From: Eremomyces bilateralis CBS 781.70
Taxonomy: Eukaryota; Ascomycota; Dothideomycetes; Eremomycetales; Eremomycetaceae
DNA length: 64,000 nucleotides
Direction: 5' to 3'
NCBI RefSeq assembly: GCF_010015585.1
Contig: NW_022985069.1
Location: 1-64,000, forward strand
Shown: positions 47,678 to 59,061 of the stretch, piece after piece
How positions within the stretch are numbered: position 1 is the stretch's first letter
Layout: each line of letters begins with the position of its first letter
Notes under the pieces: generated by a model
The model's database searches: none
Told to the model about the DNA's origin: nothing
The model's input: the letters and a program-made list of their open reading frames with translations, nothing else
Translations under genes and position numbers: made by a program

Positions 47678-48742
47678 ATGGCTACAGAGGCAATCGTCCC
47701 TCTGAATGTCCTTACAGAGCTCACCTTTCTGGAGCCGGACATCATCTTTCAGTCAGAAAAGCCGTATCGGCTTCGTTATGATCCCGGAGACGAGATTCCA
47801 CGAACCAATTGCAAATCTCAAGTCCAGAGCAACATCTTGATCCACGATATTCGTGGTAGAGAGAGCTCGTTCAGCTTGGACAACAATGGCTTTGAAATCT
47901 TGACACTAGATTCTAAGTTGGGGCCGGAAGATTTCTATGATCGCGAAAAGGTGCAGGCTGTGTATTACAAAGAGCTCCAGCAGCTTTTGAGGGACAGGTT
48001 CGGTCCCAAACGGGTCGAGATACTGGAGCATGGTGTATGAAATCGTATTGTCTGCGAAAGCGTCTTGTCTCATGATTTATGCAGATCAGGAGGAGACACG
48101 CGGAGTTCCCGATATCGATTGGAGGAGACTACGACCATCTCCAGCCTACGTCAATAATTCATATTGGTCTTTCGCCATGGCTCAACGGGGAACAGAATCC
48201 ATTGCTGACATGCTTAACTGTAGACTTCACACCACAGGCTGCGAAGGAGACGAGCAAGCGAGTCCTGCAAGTCGATCCGGACCAGTACAAGCGAATGCAA
48301 TGTCTGAAGCAAGTGCTCATCCATTACCATCGGTAGCTTGAGGTTGACATCGTCCAGTATTTGGAAGCCATTGCGGGGCCCTTTGACCGATTGGCCACTC
48401 TCGGTATGCGATGCTCGATCCGTGAGCATCGAGCAGGATTGCGAAGCAACCGATGTGGTCGAAAGGACCGGCTTTACGGAGAACTACCAGGTCTACTTCA
48501 ACCCTGCGCAGCATTTCTGCTATCTGAACAGGCAACTCGCATCCGAACTGGTCGTCTTCCGTCAGTCCGACACAAAACCAGGTTGTACCACTGGTAGGTG
48601 CATGTTGTCTCGCGGGTGACGGATGGAGAAGTGCTAACGAGCGAGAGCAGGATCTCCTCATGCCGGTTTTCGCAATCCAAACACAATGCCAGGAGAGCAT
48701 CCCAGAGAAAGCATTGAGACTCGCGCGTTTCTGTATTATTGA
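47678..48742 (+). CDS. AsaB/CmcJ/GA4-desaturase-like oxygenase
   Basis: Five exons: 47678-48034, 48085-48166, 48224-48308, 48358-48593 and 48651-48742, giving 283 residues. The protein reads KPYRLRYDPGDEIPRTNC, IHDIRGRE, LTLDSKLGPEDFYDR and RRRHAEFPISIG, then TSIIHIDFTPQAAKETSKRV. It continues with KRMQCLNIWKPLRGPLTDWP, ATDVVERTGFTENYQVYF and ASELVVFRQSDTKPGC, ending ETRAFLYY. This matches the fungal hydroxylase/desaturase family of AsaB and GA4 desaturase (CmcJ-like). HID is a plausible iron-binding pair. Members act in secondary metabolism, but no cluster is seen around this copy, so substrate is unknown. The third intron is of GC-AG type (GCAAGT donor), needed to keep CLNIWKPLRGP in frame. 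The second has an atypical GTCTTT donor. Confidence 0.88.
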
Positions 48743-49890
48743 AGAACGTATCTCAGATTAATTTGATCTAGTATGGGTTGAGTACGTGTAAACTATGGTC
48801 AAATTGAGTCGTAAACTGCAATCCAAATAACCAACACAACGGAATGGCATGCTTGCTGTGCATCAAATCTCTCATCTCATACAAATTATCCAGCCGATAC
48901 CACTACTTTCCATCCGCATTGTTCGGAGTAGTATGCGTACTGGTGGCCGTGCCTTCGAGTCGAATTGTTTCGCCTTTGGGGAATCCGTGCTTCTCGCCGC
49001 TCGTAACGGGTGTCTTCGGAGGCCAATGGGCCTTCCATGGTTGAGTCCGGTTATCTGTTGCCAGAACAGAGTCTTCCTTTGTGTTTGATGGCATGTTGGT
49101 CTACATACGTAAGCCCCAGGTTACGAGTAGAGGACGCAGCGTAGTCAAATACTCACCGCTTGATAGATTGGGCTTTGGAGACAGTAATGTGAAGTTCCAG
49201 ATACCTGGTTCCGTTGGAGACAATCACGAAAACCAATTACTACTTGGTAGGATAGCTTTTAGATGTTAAATTGCTAATAGCGGAGAGATTGGAAGAGGAA
49301 CACCAAAGTTTCAGACCAGTCACGAGGATACCGGACGTTGCAATCTGGCCTTCCCCCGCACCAGTGTTACCTGTAGGCCGACTATCGTAAATTCGTAATC
49401 CACCACCGAGTTAGCCATTTCAACTATACAACAGCCCGATTTGATCGAACTTAGTCTTGTTCGATAGCCAGTTTAGCTAAATTGATATTAGCTTCGTTTG
49501 AAGGCAATTGAACTTGTTGTTTTCGAGGCATCACGAAAAAACGGTGATGGATCGTTATTCTGGTGGTGAAGTGGCTAACTCAGTGGTTCGGCTAGCTCGG
49601 TGGACGGTACGGATACCATAGTGGATTACGTTAGGCACGGGGCGTTCCATATTAGGGGCCCAGTTTATCCTTTCTTGGGTTCCAATTATATGGAGCCTTG
49701 GAAGCACCCACAATCCTGGTTCTATCTCGACTCTCGAGGAGGATACGCCAAGATAACTACAGAAAACCACTAACTAACTAACCAGTTAACTATTGACTCA
49801 TTGCACCTAAAAATGGTTAGACATATGCATGCTGTGACAGCAAAGATGTGGGACCGAGCGGAACAGAAACGTTTTCGTGATCTCATCGAG
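48743..49890. other. Intergenic, no gene seen
   Basis: About 1.15 kb, A-T-rich in places (49430-49800), with a CTAACTAACTAACCAGTTAAC string near 49770. No gene is supported. It separates the desaturase-like gene from the 3' end of the NLR gene. Confidence 0.45.
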
Positions 49891-52800
49891 CTATCTCGAC
49901 CAAAAGACAATTAGTCGGTCAAAATCGACCCCTTCTAGCTCTTCAAATGGTCTCTTATCTTCTGGCATGATGTCCTGAAATTTCTGTCGCGCCTCGCGAT
50001 AGAGCTTCAAGGCCTCTTTTTCCTCATTTTCTGCTCCCTTGACCTGACCTAGCTTTCGAAGAACTTTGCTCTTCCAGTACCTCGCGCGAGCCGCTTCGGC
50101 TGTGAACGCCGCGCTGGACAGATAGATCTGGATGGCTTTTTCAACAAGCGCTCTATTATTCCGAAGTTAGCCTTGTCATAGGCAGAGAATCGGGGAACTC
50201 ACAAAGCATGTTCTCCATCTTTCAGTCGCAAGAAATTGTCCGCGATTCGAATGTATGTGTCTGCAGTCCGATGGTGTCTACTTCCAAGAGTCTCTCGATA
50301 GTGGTCGAGCGCCCGCCCGTGATATTGCAAACTCTCATCGAACATCTCTAGAGACGCATACGCGTTCCCCAGGGCATATAAAAATCGCCCGGTACTGGAT
50401 TTGCAGTCAGAATCATCTCCCACACTAAGCATTTTCTTCTTACATGAACGATTCGCGATCATTATATCCAAACTTCCTTTCCCTCACGCTCAGACCTTCC
50501 AGGAGTACGTCGAGTGCTTCTGAATTGCGGCCGATTAACCAATAGACAAAGCCTAGGTTCACCAGCGGAAGTGATATCTGCCATTTCTCGAAGTTGTCCA
50601 ACTTCTCCATGCTGGATATTGACTTTTGAAAGCATTCCTCGCCTTTCTCGAAGTTATCTCGAAGCATGTAGGCACACCCAAGTTCGTTGAAAGAGAGCGC
50701 CAGTCGCATATCTTGCCCTGCAGGCCTATCGCCGAGCTCTTGGAGCATCATCTCATTGAACCTCGTCAGATGTTCCAGAGATTCCCTTCGCCAGTTGACT
50801 TCCACCGCCACGACACCTCTGTTGTGGAGAATTTCTGCCAGTGCATCCGCAACCTGTTGCTCAGATGGATTCTTATCGGCATTCACTAAGTCGAGGGGAT
50901 AAAATTGCTTCAGCTCCTCGCATATCTTTTGTGCAATGCTGCCGAACATATCCGACTCAGTGGTTTTTCCTCGCTCGTGGCAGTACCTGTCCTGTTAGGC
51001 CGGATTGATCTAAATCTGCACGGTGACTTACCACCCGCAGTCGCATACTAGTCGCGCATACGCAAATGCTCCATGGAGATCGTCCATTCTCGTATTGTGT
51101 TTGGACGCAAATCCTCGAAGGGTCATAACATGAGGCAGTAACTGGGATTTCGTTAGTATATCGCGGAGCAATTCCGTCTGCGGTCCGTAGATCAGGACAA
51201 TACCTCCTCGCATTGATCCCACCTGGAAGTCCCGTGTCTCCATGTGAATTCGCGGAAGGGCCTATGGATATGTGAGCTAGTGTTGTCACCATTACACTGT
51301 AATTTACTGACCATTTTGATGATATTAGCGTAACACACGCGTTGAATACAGCTCGATAGTAGTCAGGTTCCATCTGTTTCCTTGCTGCATCCTGGACAAT
51401 CCTATGCATTAATAACGATTCAGGTATCTTATTCTTTACCACTAGAGAGTATTTGAACAATTGCTGAACAGAACTACGGAGGGCCTGCTCTGTTGAGGGA
51501 TATCCTGGCAGACGGAAGCCGGTTGACGGGGCTTTTAGTATGTCCAGCGGAATATGATCCGGATCCAACATCGAAAGGACGTCAAGGAGAGGTCGAGAGT
51601 GGCTGATGCTATCAAAAGCGGATTCCAGGAACGAGTGTTCTTCATTGTCAATGAACCTGACCACTGGATTAATGTTCCGGCGACGTTTCGCACTTCGGCC
51701 GTGATCCTGAATCAGAAATTCTGCAAAGGATATGTTTTGCTCGACAATCCCGCCCGTCAAGTATTTCAAAGCTAGTGGATATCCTTTTACTTTGTCAGAT
51801 ATGAGTCTTGCGCACTGACGTTCTTCCTCTGACATATCCCTTTGAGCTAATATGCCGATGAAGTCCACTGCCTCTTCAGGAGTGAAAGGTTGCAGCGTGC
51901 CAGAAGGATATGTCGCGGCGTTCCATAACGTGTTTCTTCGACTAGTAATGAGGATGGACCCCGTTTCTCCCTTGGCTGGCCAGAATTCATCCAAGATCTT
52001 TGGGTCAATTACATGGTCAAGAATCAGCAACCAGGACGCTCGACTTTGGGCCGAAGTGGAGGCAAAAGTCCGTACAGGATTCTCTAACCAAGTTTTGAAC
52101 AAATCTCTGGTTAAAATCTGGTCATCTGAGTCAGCAGAGGCTTCGTCCACTAAGCCAAGCTGCTTCGTTATCTTGTTGACGTCTTCGATGATTTTCGACC
52201 GCTCATCTGCGTGTATCCAGAACACTGCGTCGAAACAATGCATATGAAGGTGCACAAATTCGATAACAACTTGCGTCTTGCCAATTCCAGCAGGGCCAAG
52301 GATAGAAAAGCTTTTGATATTGTTCGTTCCCTTTCCGACCTCATCATTAGCAGGCTCTTGGGGAAGAAGAGCATCTCGCAGGTCATCAAGAGTGGCTTTT
52401 CTGCCAAAGAAATCCGTATTTCTCGACAACGGCATATAGACGCACGGTAAGACAGTTTTCTTTGCAGCTCCTCCCGCTCCAAATACCATCTCGATGTTGC
52501 GTCTCCGGATAAATGGCTTGAGAACAGGATCAGTGGCATGGTCGTTGTATTCCGTAGAGAGGGCAAATTGCCATTCTTCAAGTGAGTTAGACTCATCTGG
52601 GGCGATGTCTGGATCGAAGAAAGAAATATCTCCGGCGTCAAGGAATTCTTTTTTCCGCCTGGCTACTTGTTTGTAGTCTTCATTTGAGCCACTACTGAGC
52701 GTACTTTCTGTATTCGAGGATGAGGCCTTGTCGCTCGGAATTTGGTCATTGAATTCGTCCAACCAAGGGAGTGAGTATGAGGCAACGTCTTGCAAATGCC

Positions 52801-54443
52801 ATGCAATATGTTTTTGCATTGCCAGTCCAACAGCGGTAGTGGTGGATGCGGCTCCCGCAGAACCTCGACGGGCAAAAGAGAATTTGGGAATCCCGGGTAA
52901 TGCTTCCCCTGAGATGGCGCAGAACGGGCACGATTTAAAGGGATTTGGGTCGGCAATTGCAGCCTGTCTCGCCAGAGTCGGTATTTGTGTTTCTTTAAAC
53001 TGCCCTTCCTTCATATGCGTTTCCCTAACATGGGCGGCATATGCACTCTCCGAGGTCAAGACTACGGTCTTCGGTCCCTGAGAGTGACCTGGGAGGCGGC
53101 AGGACCATCGTGTCGCGTGTATCTGCATATGTTTCATCCAAGTTGTTTGTTCCCGAAATGTCTTGGTAGATTCTGCACAGTTCTCGAACAAGCAGATGTA
53201 CGGTTCTAGGTCTTTGATGAGGTGTTGCCTACGACCAATTCAGCACAATTCCTCCTAACACGCCTTCGAAGACGAAGATCCCGGTCGCGAGAGGATGACA
53301 AAACTCACTTCCAATGCCCCTTTGCCAACATCCTTGTGGAGGTTAGCTGACAGCAATATGGACACTCGAATTCGGCGCGGGACTCAGGAATGTATGGAGG
53401 CGGTGGAAACCGCGATCGACCAAAGACACTTCCCACAGATGTGCCGCCTATTGAGGTTGAAGCCTTGGAGGATGTGTCGGGCTGAAATTTGGACTCGACA
53501 AAACTTGACGCCTTTGCCACTGACTCCTCCATGGCACTTCCTGGCTTGTCTTCAATCATGGGGGGTTCCTCAGAGATTATAGACGTCTGCTGGAGCGGTG
53601 CTGCTGTCGAATGCGTCAATTGAACTTCTTGGAGCGGCAGAGACGACTTGCTCTTTGCAGAGCTTCGGCGTCTGCTACCTAAGACTTTCTGATGCTTCAT
53701 TCTGTATAGAAAGAGTCGCCTCCGTGAAGCGTTGACCTTAGCCAGTCGTTTCTGTAGAGACTCATCAGCATTTCTCCACTTGCTTTGGATCACTGCAAAG
53801 CAGAATTGCTCGAATGCTTCAATCTCATCATTTCCTTCTTCATTTCTCGGTCGGAAGTTAACAGCTTTTGAGGTCTGGCTAACTATGCTTCGTTGCCGGA
53901 TTGCCCTCGCAAGCCTGTTGAGACGACTAATTGCATTTCTAGAACGGTGGAAATCTTCATGTTGGTCTGCCAGGTCATCTTCTTCCGATGAAGTCGGTTC
54001 AGAATCTGGTAGAGATCTAGCCTCGGGCGGAACTTCGGTATGAGATTCCTTATAGGCCTTGTATGACGTATCGCAATCCCGATAATTGTTTCCTTCTACC
54101 TTAGTTAACGACGTAACCTTCTATTGATCGCATAGGCACGTAACTTACCTTTCATCAAGTTCTCTGGCAGTCGAACCAGGGAGCTGTGAAGAGCCAAAAG
54201 TTGGGATTTCACCAGTGACTGCACTTTCTCGCTCTCCCGAAGTCGATAGTCAAGAGAAGCATGGTGTTCTGCCTGGGCTCCAATGTGTGCCGCCCAAACT
54301 CCAAACCTAGCTCGTTCTTCTTCAAGTTTTTCCACCAAGTCATGGAACTTCACAGGCCAGGTTGCGACGAAATTTCGATCCAGTAAATTATCAAACGCAT
54401 CATCGCATGATTCCGCGATATCTCGAATACTGCGGTCGCTCAT
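49891..54443 (-). CDS. NLR-like receptor: zinc-finger, NB-ARC, TPR
   Basis: Eight exons: 54149-54443, 53309-54095, 51312-53228, 51204-51261, 51032-51141, 50444-50986, 50203-50394 and 49891-50152, summing to 1387 residues with every phase consistent. The N-terminal ~110 residues (MSDRSIRDIAESCDDAFDNL) form a helical domain common at the start of such fungal proteins. Next come a basic disordered part and degenerate C2H2-like zinc fingers (FECPYCCQL, YICLFENCAES, SCPFCAI, about residues 340-475). NB-ARC follows (~640-950): FFGRKATLDDLRDALL, P-loop LGPAGIGKTQ, Walker B-like WLLILDHV, SILITSRRN and GYPLALKYL. The C-terminal third is tetratricopeptide-like (FLYALGNAYASLEMFDESLQ and relatives). Proteins of this build are fungal counterparts of animal and plant NLRs and are linked to allorecognition and cell death. 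It looks intact and is divergent from a DUF7580 gene. Confidence 0.88.
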
Positions 54444-54925
54444 AGTTCCGTTGCGCTTCAGGTGGGATGTGTATTGATGGAAGAAGGTTCCAACATGAAT
54501 ACTATTTGAGAAGACGACGATCTGGCAAGCCTTATCGGTTACTTGGTCTTTCCATGCTCAAACCGGCTGAAAATCACACACAGTCCGAATCCACCTGAAG
54601 CAAGGCCACCAATCGCGAGACAAGACTGAACGAGCAAGGCGACAGCAACTTGACCGGTCAGGCTGGGCAAGGCTGTGCCAACAGCTCAATTATAGTCTAT
54701 TATCCTCAAATTGAGTTTGGAATGCTTCCCTAATGCTCTTTCTTCTACTCGATCTTGGAGCCAAGTCGGGAGGCTAAAACTATACTATCGAGTACCCGCT
54801 GCTTTGTCTGCGCATTATTCTGATTTTCTAAGAGTCAACGGTATCGATCTAGGTAGGCCAATACCGGATCGACTGGCACAAGCTTGCCAGAACTAGGCCT
54901 TGTCCAAAACCATAGCGAGATTGCA
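54444..54925. promoter_or_regulatory. Shared divergent promoter region, NLR / DUF7580
   Basis: 482 bases lie between the two start codons, so both promoters must be here or overlap. An A-T-rich run with AATTATAGTC occurs near 54690. No defined operator was recognised. A shared regulatory region would allow co-expression of the two genes (inference). Confidence 0.45.
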
Positions 54926-56811
54926 ATGTCTGGAGTGGAAGTAGCTAGTCTGGCACTGGCAGTGTTACCAGTGTTCATCTACGCTGCGGAGCACTTGAAA
55001 GGATACGGCATAAAACAAGAAGAGTTCTTGATGGACTTGAAGTTTGAAGTTGCCTTCTTGAACATGAACTTACAGACTGTCGTTAAAAGCCTGGCTGGAA
55101 TTCCCGATGAACGACGCCAGAGACTATTGTCGATACAAAATGCACAAGATATGGAAAATATATGGAGATCGGAGGACATTGTTCAAGCATTAAAGATCCG
55201 ACTGGACCCAGGCTTTGACTTGTTTCTCGACACCCTAAAGTCGATTCTTGAACATCTAGAAAAGCTTCTTGCTAACCTTTCAACTATGACCCATCCGAAA
55301 GATTCGGTAAGATCCCTAGTCTATGATTTGATCATCATACTGACAGTACAGCAGAAGGGACCCGAGGACTTGCGTTATACCTGTGCCAACCTTTACAAGC
55401 TTTGCGCTATCCCTCAGTCTGATTTGACCCGTTTCGACAAGATATTCGCGATACACAAGCATAGGAGAAATAACCGTATTCTCGATACCATTCAGAAATA
55501 CAATGAGAAATTGGAGAGAATCATTCTGCGCTCATCTAGCAGTTGGTTTGAGCCAACATCTTCATCAGAACTTGGAAGACGGCGGAGTCGTCATCTCATC
55601 GAACTGCGACCTTTGCTGCGTACACTATATACCACTTTGGGAGGCCTGTGGCCCTGCGACTGTCCGCAACGGCATGAAGCCCGACTTTGTCTGCTTAAGT
55701 GTCGCGATTCCGAGGACACGGAACACGAATATGTTTATTTCGATTTCTTGATGTCGCTGCGTACTGAGGAAGCCAGCCAGTACTGTAAATGGGTGGAAGG
55801 AAAACTTCGTATTGAACTAGAGCAGTAAGCTTCTTCATTAATACCGAGAGACTCTCCTTGGTAACTAACCGTCGGCATCGTAGCACACTTCAAGAAGACT
55901 CTACACGCACTGTTCGTTTCCATCTTGACGACCAAGCTTCCATGCACAGCTCCACAGTGACAGAGTCACCAACATCACCTTCATCTTCTACCCCGCTCAT
56001 TCATAGTGGGCGGAGGCGATCAATACGGTTTGCACAGACGAAAATCGAGCAACTGTGCGAGATTCTGGCTCTTAGCTATCGCCATACAAACTCTCCTGAA
56101 ATCCTCTTCGATGGCTCTTCTCTCTGGCATGTCACCAGTAGGCGACCAGTACGGAGACAGAGTTTGAAGCAGAGGCTAGGTATGGATCAGCCGCTCATCG
56201 ACACATCACTTGCCATCCTTCTCAGTGGGGAGCGAAAGTTTAGTCTAAGGGACAAGAAAATCCTGTCGGTAACTCTTGCACACTCGTTGCTCCAATTCTG
56301 TGAAGGCCCTTGGCTCAGCAAAGAGTGGAGCAAAGAGCACATATCATTCCTTCACCAGGGGAAAGACGACCTCCTTGATCCGGATCTTCGGAGGCCGTAC
56401 GTCTCTACACTTTTCCTTGAGAATGAGATAGAAGAAACTCCAGACGAGCTGTATCGAACTCACCCAAATCCTAGCGTCCTTGCATTGGGTATCCTGCTTT
56501 TGGAGATCGAGTTTGACTCGACCATCGAAAGCAAGCGGCAAGCGGAGGACTATGGCGACGACGGGCGGCCCACTATCAATACAGACCTCTTTGCCGCATC
56601 CCGGTTGCTCAACGACGTCGAAGAGGACGTCTATATCAACCACAAGAATGCCGTTTCTGCTTGCCTTTATTGTAACTTTTATGATGGAGACGACTTTAGT
56701 CTGGACAATCCGGACTTTCGACAGGCTGTGTACGATAATATTGTAGCGCCCCTTGAAGATGAGCTGTATCACGCATATAAGCTAACATCTGATGATATTG
56801 GTTTAAATTGA
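54926..56811 (+). CDS. DUF7580-type protein, candidate NLR partner
   Basis: Two exons, 54926-55824 and 55884-56811, giving 608 residues. The start MSGVEVASLALAVLPVFIYA is the typical hydrophobic opening of DUF7580 proteins (MSGVEVxGLxLxxxPLxISA). It also recalls the N-terminal helix of HeLo-type cell-death effectors (analogy only). A helical first half of about 300 residues follows. The DUF7580 part then has KIEQLCEILAL, KFSLRDKKILSVTLAHSLLQ, GPWLSKEW, and near the end HPNPSVLALGILLLEIEFD. That last segment resembles the kinase C-lobe helix (DVYSLGVLLLEL), suggesting a degenerate kinase-like fold without a visible catalytic HRD/DFG set. The gene is head to head with the NLR. Its function is not established. 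Confidence 0.82.
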
Positions 56812-57133
56812 GGCAAATGAAATCACATTGTTTCGTCTCGGCATGCATATACACTACACTGTTATCCGCACACTCGTAATTACACCAGTACGTTCGGGAC
56901 GGAGTATGGAGTAGCGTTAAGTACTACTGAAATTGTCTCCAAAAGGGAGTAAAATTTATCCATAGCTTTCAATTTCTGAAACTGATGACCTCCAACTCCT
57001 GATAACTTACTTCGTTCTTGAAGCTAGAGTGATTAACCTTTAGTTATACCTGTTCAGCACAGTATATGGACAGCATACTTTGAAATAACTGATATCAGTG
57101 ACAGGGAATACGCTGGTTTCTTTCCAGTCGAAT

Positions 57134-57532
57134 ATGAGCTTCAACTTTGGCGGCGTCCTTGGGATAAGCAAGAGAATTGGGACGAGCAGACCAATAGAGG
57201 AGCTAGATGTGAATGATGGGCAGAAGACTGCTACCGTGATATTAAGTGGGAATGACGATATTATTGACGCCCAAACTGTGCGACGGTACCTCACGACATC
57301 CTCATTGATCACATCCTCTGCACACGATAAGGCGATTAGGAAGGCAGGTAGAATAGAAGACGTGGAGATCAACTTTGTCAACGAAGCGGCAGGAACAAGC
57401 GCAGCCACGTTTGTGAGCGGATCCAGACACCATGTTATCTGGTTCGAACGCTTCCACCACACTCAAGCTTTTGAGTTTGAGAAAGCGAGGAAAGCTATGA
57501 TCAAAGTTATTAGAGCTAGTTATAGCATCCAA
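57134..57532 (+). pseudogene. Remnant of a fungal alpha/beta-hydrolase (C-terminal part)
   Basis: The translation KTATVILSGNDDIIDAQTVR, then HHVIWFERFHHTQAFEFEKA, then MIKVIRASY fits the last third of a fungal alpha/beta-hydrolase family (VVLxGxDxIVxxxxVxxYL ... ILWFxxLDHAQVF). It includes the acid (NDDI) and histidine (FHHTQAF) positions. The nucleophile GxSxG region and the rest of the N-terminal two thirds are absent, and upstream sequence does not supply it. The frame continues to 58003 only because it runs antisense across the next gene. The first ATG in frame is at 57134. It is most likely a fragment left downstream of the DUF7580 gene; a host-gene relic rather than a working enzyme. 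Confidence 0.55.
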
Positions 57533-57743
57533 GGCCACGTATTCGCCTCCATAGAAGGAATTGGTCGGGGACACGTCAGGTTTTCGCTAATCAGTATCAG
57601 CCACACGGACTTGCTCGGTTATCTGCTCTGGGGGCTGAGTTCCGTCTTCATCTTTGCCACTTGTGAGCAAGGCGTATGGATGCCAAACATACCTGAAGAA
57701 ATGCAGATGCCTTCCGAAAGAATGATCATCCGCATATGGTACC

Positions 57744-58422
57744 TCATCGACCCTCGTTGTCTTCGTCCTTGCGCTTCTTCATCTCCTTGCGGGTTAACTC
57801 GACTTCTACTCTTCGTTTCTTGGGCGACACTCGGTCTTGGAGAGAATCGTCCTCTCGGTCAAAATACAGGGCCCAGTTCCCAGCGCTTTCTCTCACGGCC
57901 AAGAACCCCTCCCAGCCTTCCAATGTCACTCTTCGGTCCAGCTTCGTGCAATCCCACGGTCCGATTATGTGCTCCTGGGACTGGACCCGATCGCCATATT
58001 TGACTTCGTAGGTATCCTCATCGACATAGATCCAATTCAACTGCGGTGGATCATCCATGATTGTTGAGACCAGTCCCTCGCCTTGGCGGCCCCAGTTATG
58101 ATCGGGATACGGGAGGTAGTAGCCGGCGAACGGATGTGCTTCGTCTTCGACGTTGGGCGTGGCAAGGTACAGCTAGGATGAGCTGTTAGGTTGTGGTGAG
58201 TTCATCGCCTCTTCTTCTGCTCACCTTGTTGTTCTCTAGCACCACTGCAGCCCCGTTGACCACGCTGGCATAGCGAGAAGTAGCATCGCAATTTGCTACG
58301 AGGTTCGACTTGAGCCCTCGATGCTTTTCTCTCGCATTCTGCTTCTGCCCTTGCATGACCGCTTCGTTGGTCCCAACGATTGCGGGACATGCTGCTATGG
58401 AGGTAATGATTCCAAAGACCAT
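57744..58422 (-). CDS. Conserved fungal protein of unknown function
   Basis: Two exons, 58225-58422 and 57744-58172, giving 208 residues. Exon 1 codes MVFGIITSIAACPAIVGTNE with a hydrophobic N-terminus, then QGQKQNAREKHRGLKSNLV, VNGAAVVLENNK. Exon 2 opens LYLATPNVEDEAHPFAGYYL and continues with GEGLVSTIMDDPPQLNWIYV, DEDTYEVKYGDR, GPWDCTKLDRRVTLEGWEGF and ALYFDREDD. The C-terminus is basic and charged (LTRKEMKKRKDEDNEGR). These blocks match a family found throughout filamentous ascomycetes and usually left as hypothetical. The N-terminus could be a signal or anchor, but a lysine-rich stretch follows directly. No known domain was recognised. Confidence 0.8.
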
Positions 58423-59061
58423 GATTATGGGTGATTATGGCTACGAGAAAATGAAAGTCTAGCAAAGCTCCTGTCGCATATGCGGACTGGGGAACTCTAG
58501 GGTCCACCGATTAAGTCCACCGATTAAGTCCACCGATTACCGCTCATGCGCGATGCAGCCATGACAGATGCACCCATGACGTACTGAAGGCAGCGCATGG
58601 AGAAATCAGCAGAAGAGGAGTCACTGCTTGACGGTGGATCAAAACTTTAAAACATCGGACTCCGCGCCAGTAACTAATAACCTGTTTTCTTCTCTCCAAG
58701 GCGTGTCAAGTGTGTGGAATCGGGGTCAACTCCAGGGTCAATAATGAACCAAAACCCCAGGGCCTAGACCCCGACCTCGAAATAAACTTGATTCTCGGCG
58801 CCGCTTGCATGGATAACCCCTAACTAGTTAGTTAGTGGTTCCCGTTTCGGTTAAGTATGCCTCTACCTTCCAGCAACGTCATCGTGAGACTAGCCTTGGT
58901 TTTTATGTTGGTCGCATATCTATAGGTATAAGGTAACCGAATGACGCATATTCTTCTACTGAGAAACCAAACCTACTGCTTGACTTCTCGAGTTTCACTG
59001 ACCATTACACCAATCACAAACCGCGGCTATTAACCGCAAAAGATCCGATTCCGCCGTCTCC
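58423..59061. other. Divergent intergenic region with tandem repeat
   Basis: Lies between the unknown conserved gene (minus) and the small acidic/basic protein gene (plus). It contains a 13-base tandem repeat at 58503-58539 and a TAACTAGTTAGTTAG string near 58815. No gene is seen. Confidence 0.5.
58503..58539. repeat. 13-base tandem repeat (TCCACCGATTAAG)
   Basis: Two complete copies and most of a third lie about 80-117 bases upstream of the start codon at 58422, so within the promoter of the minus-strand gene. The repeat could multiply a regulatory site or be simple slippage. Confidence 0.7.

Noticed and set aside
57533-58003. Continuation of the hydrolase-remnant frame
   Set aside because: It runs antisense through the second exon of the conserved gene at 57744-58422 and loses similarity after the hydrolase part.
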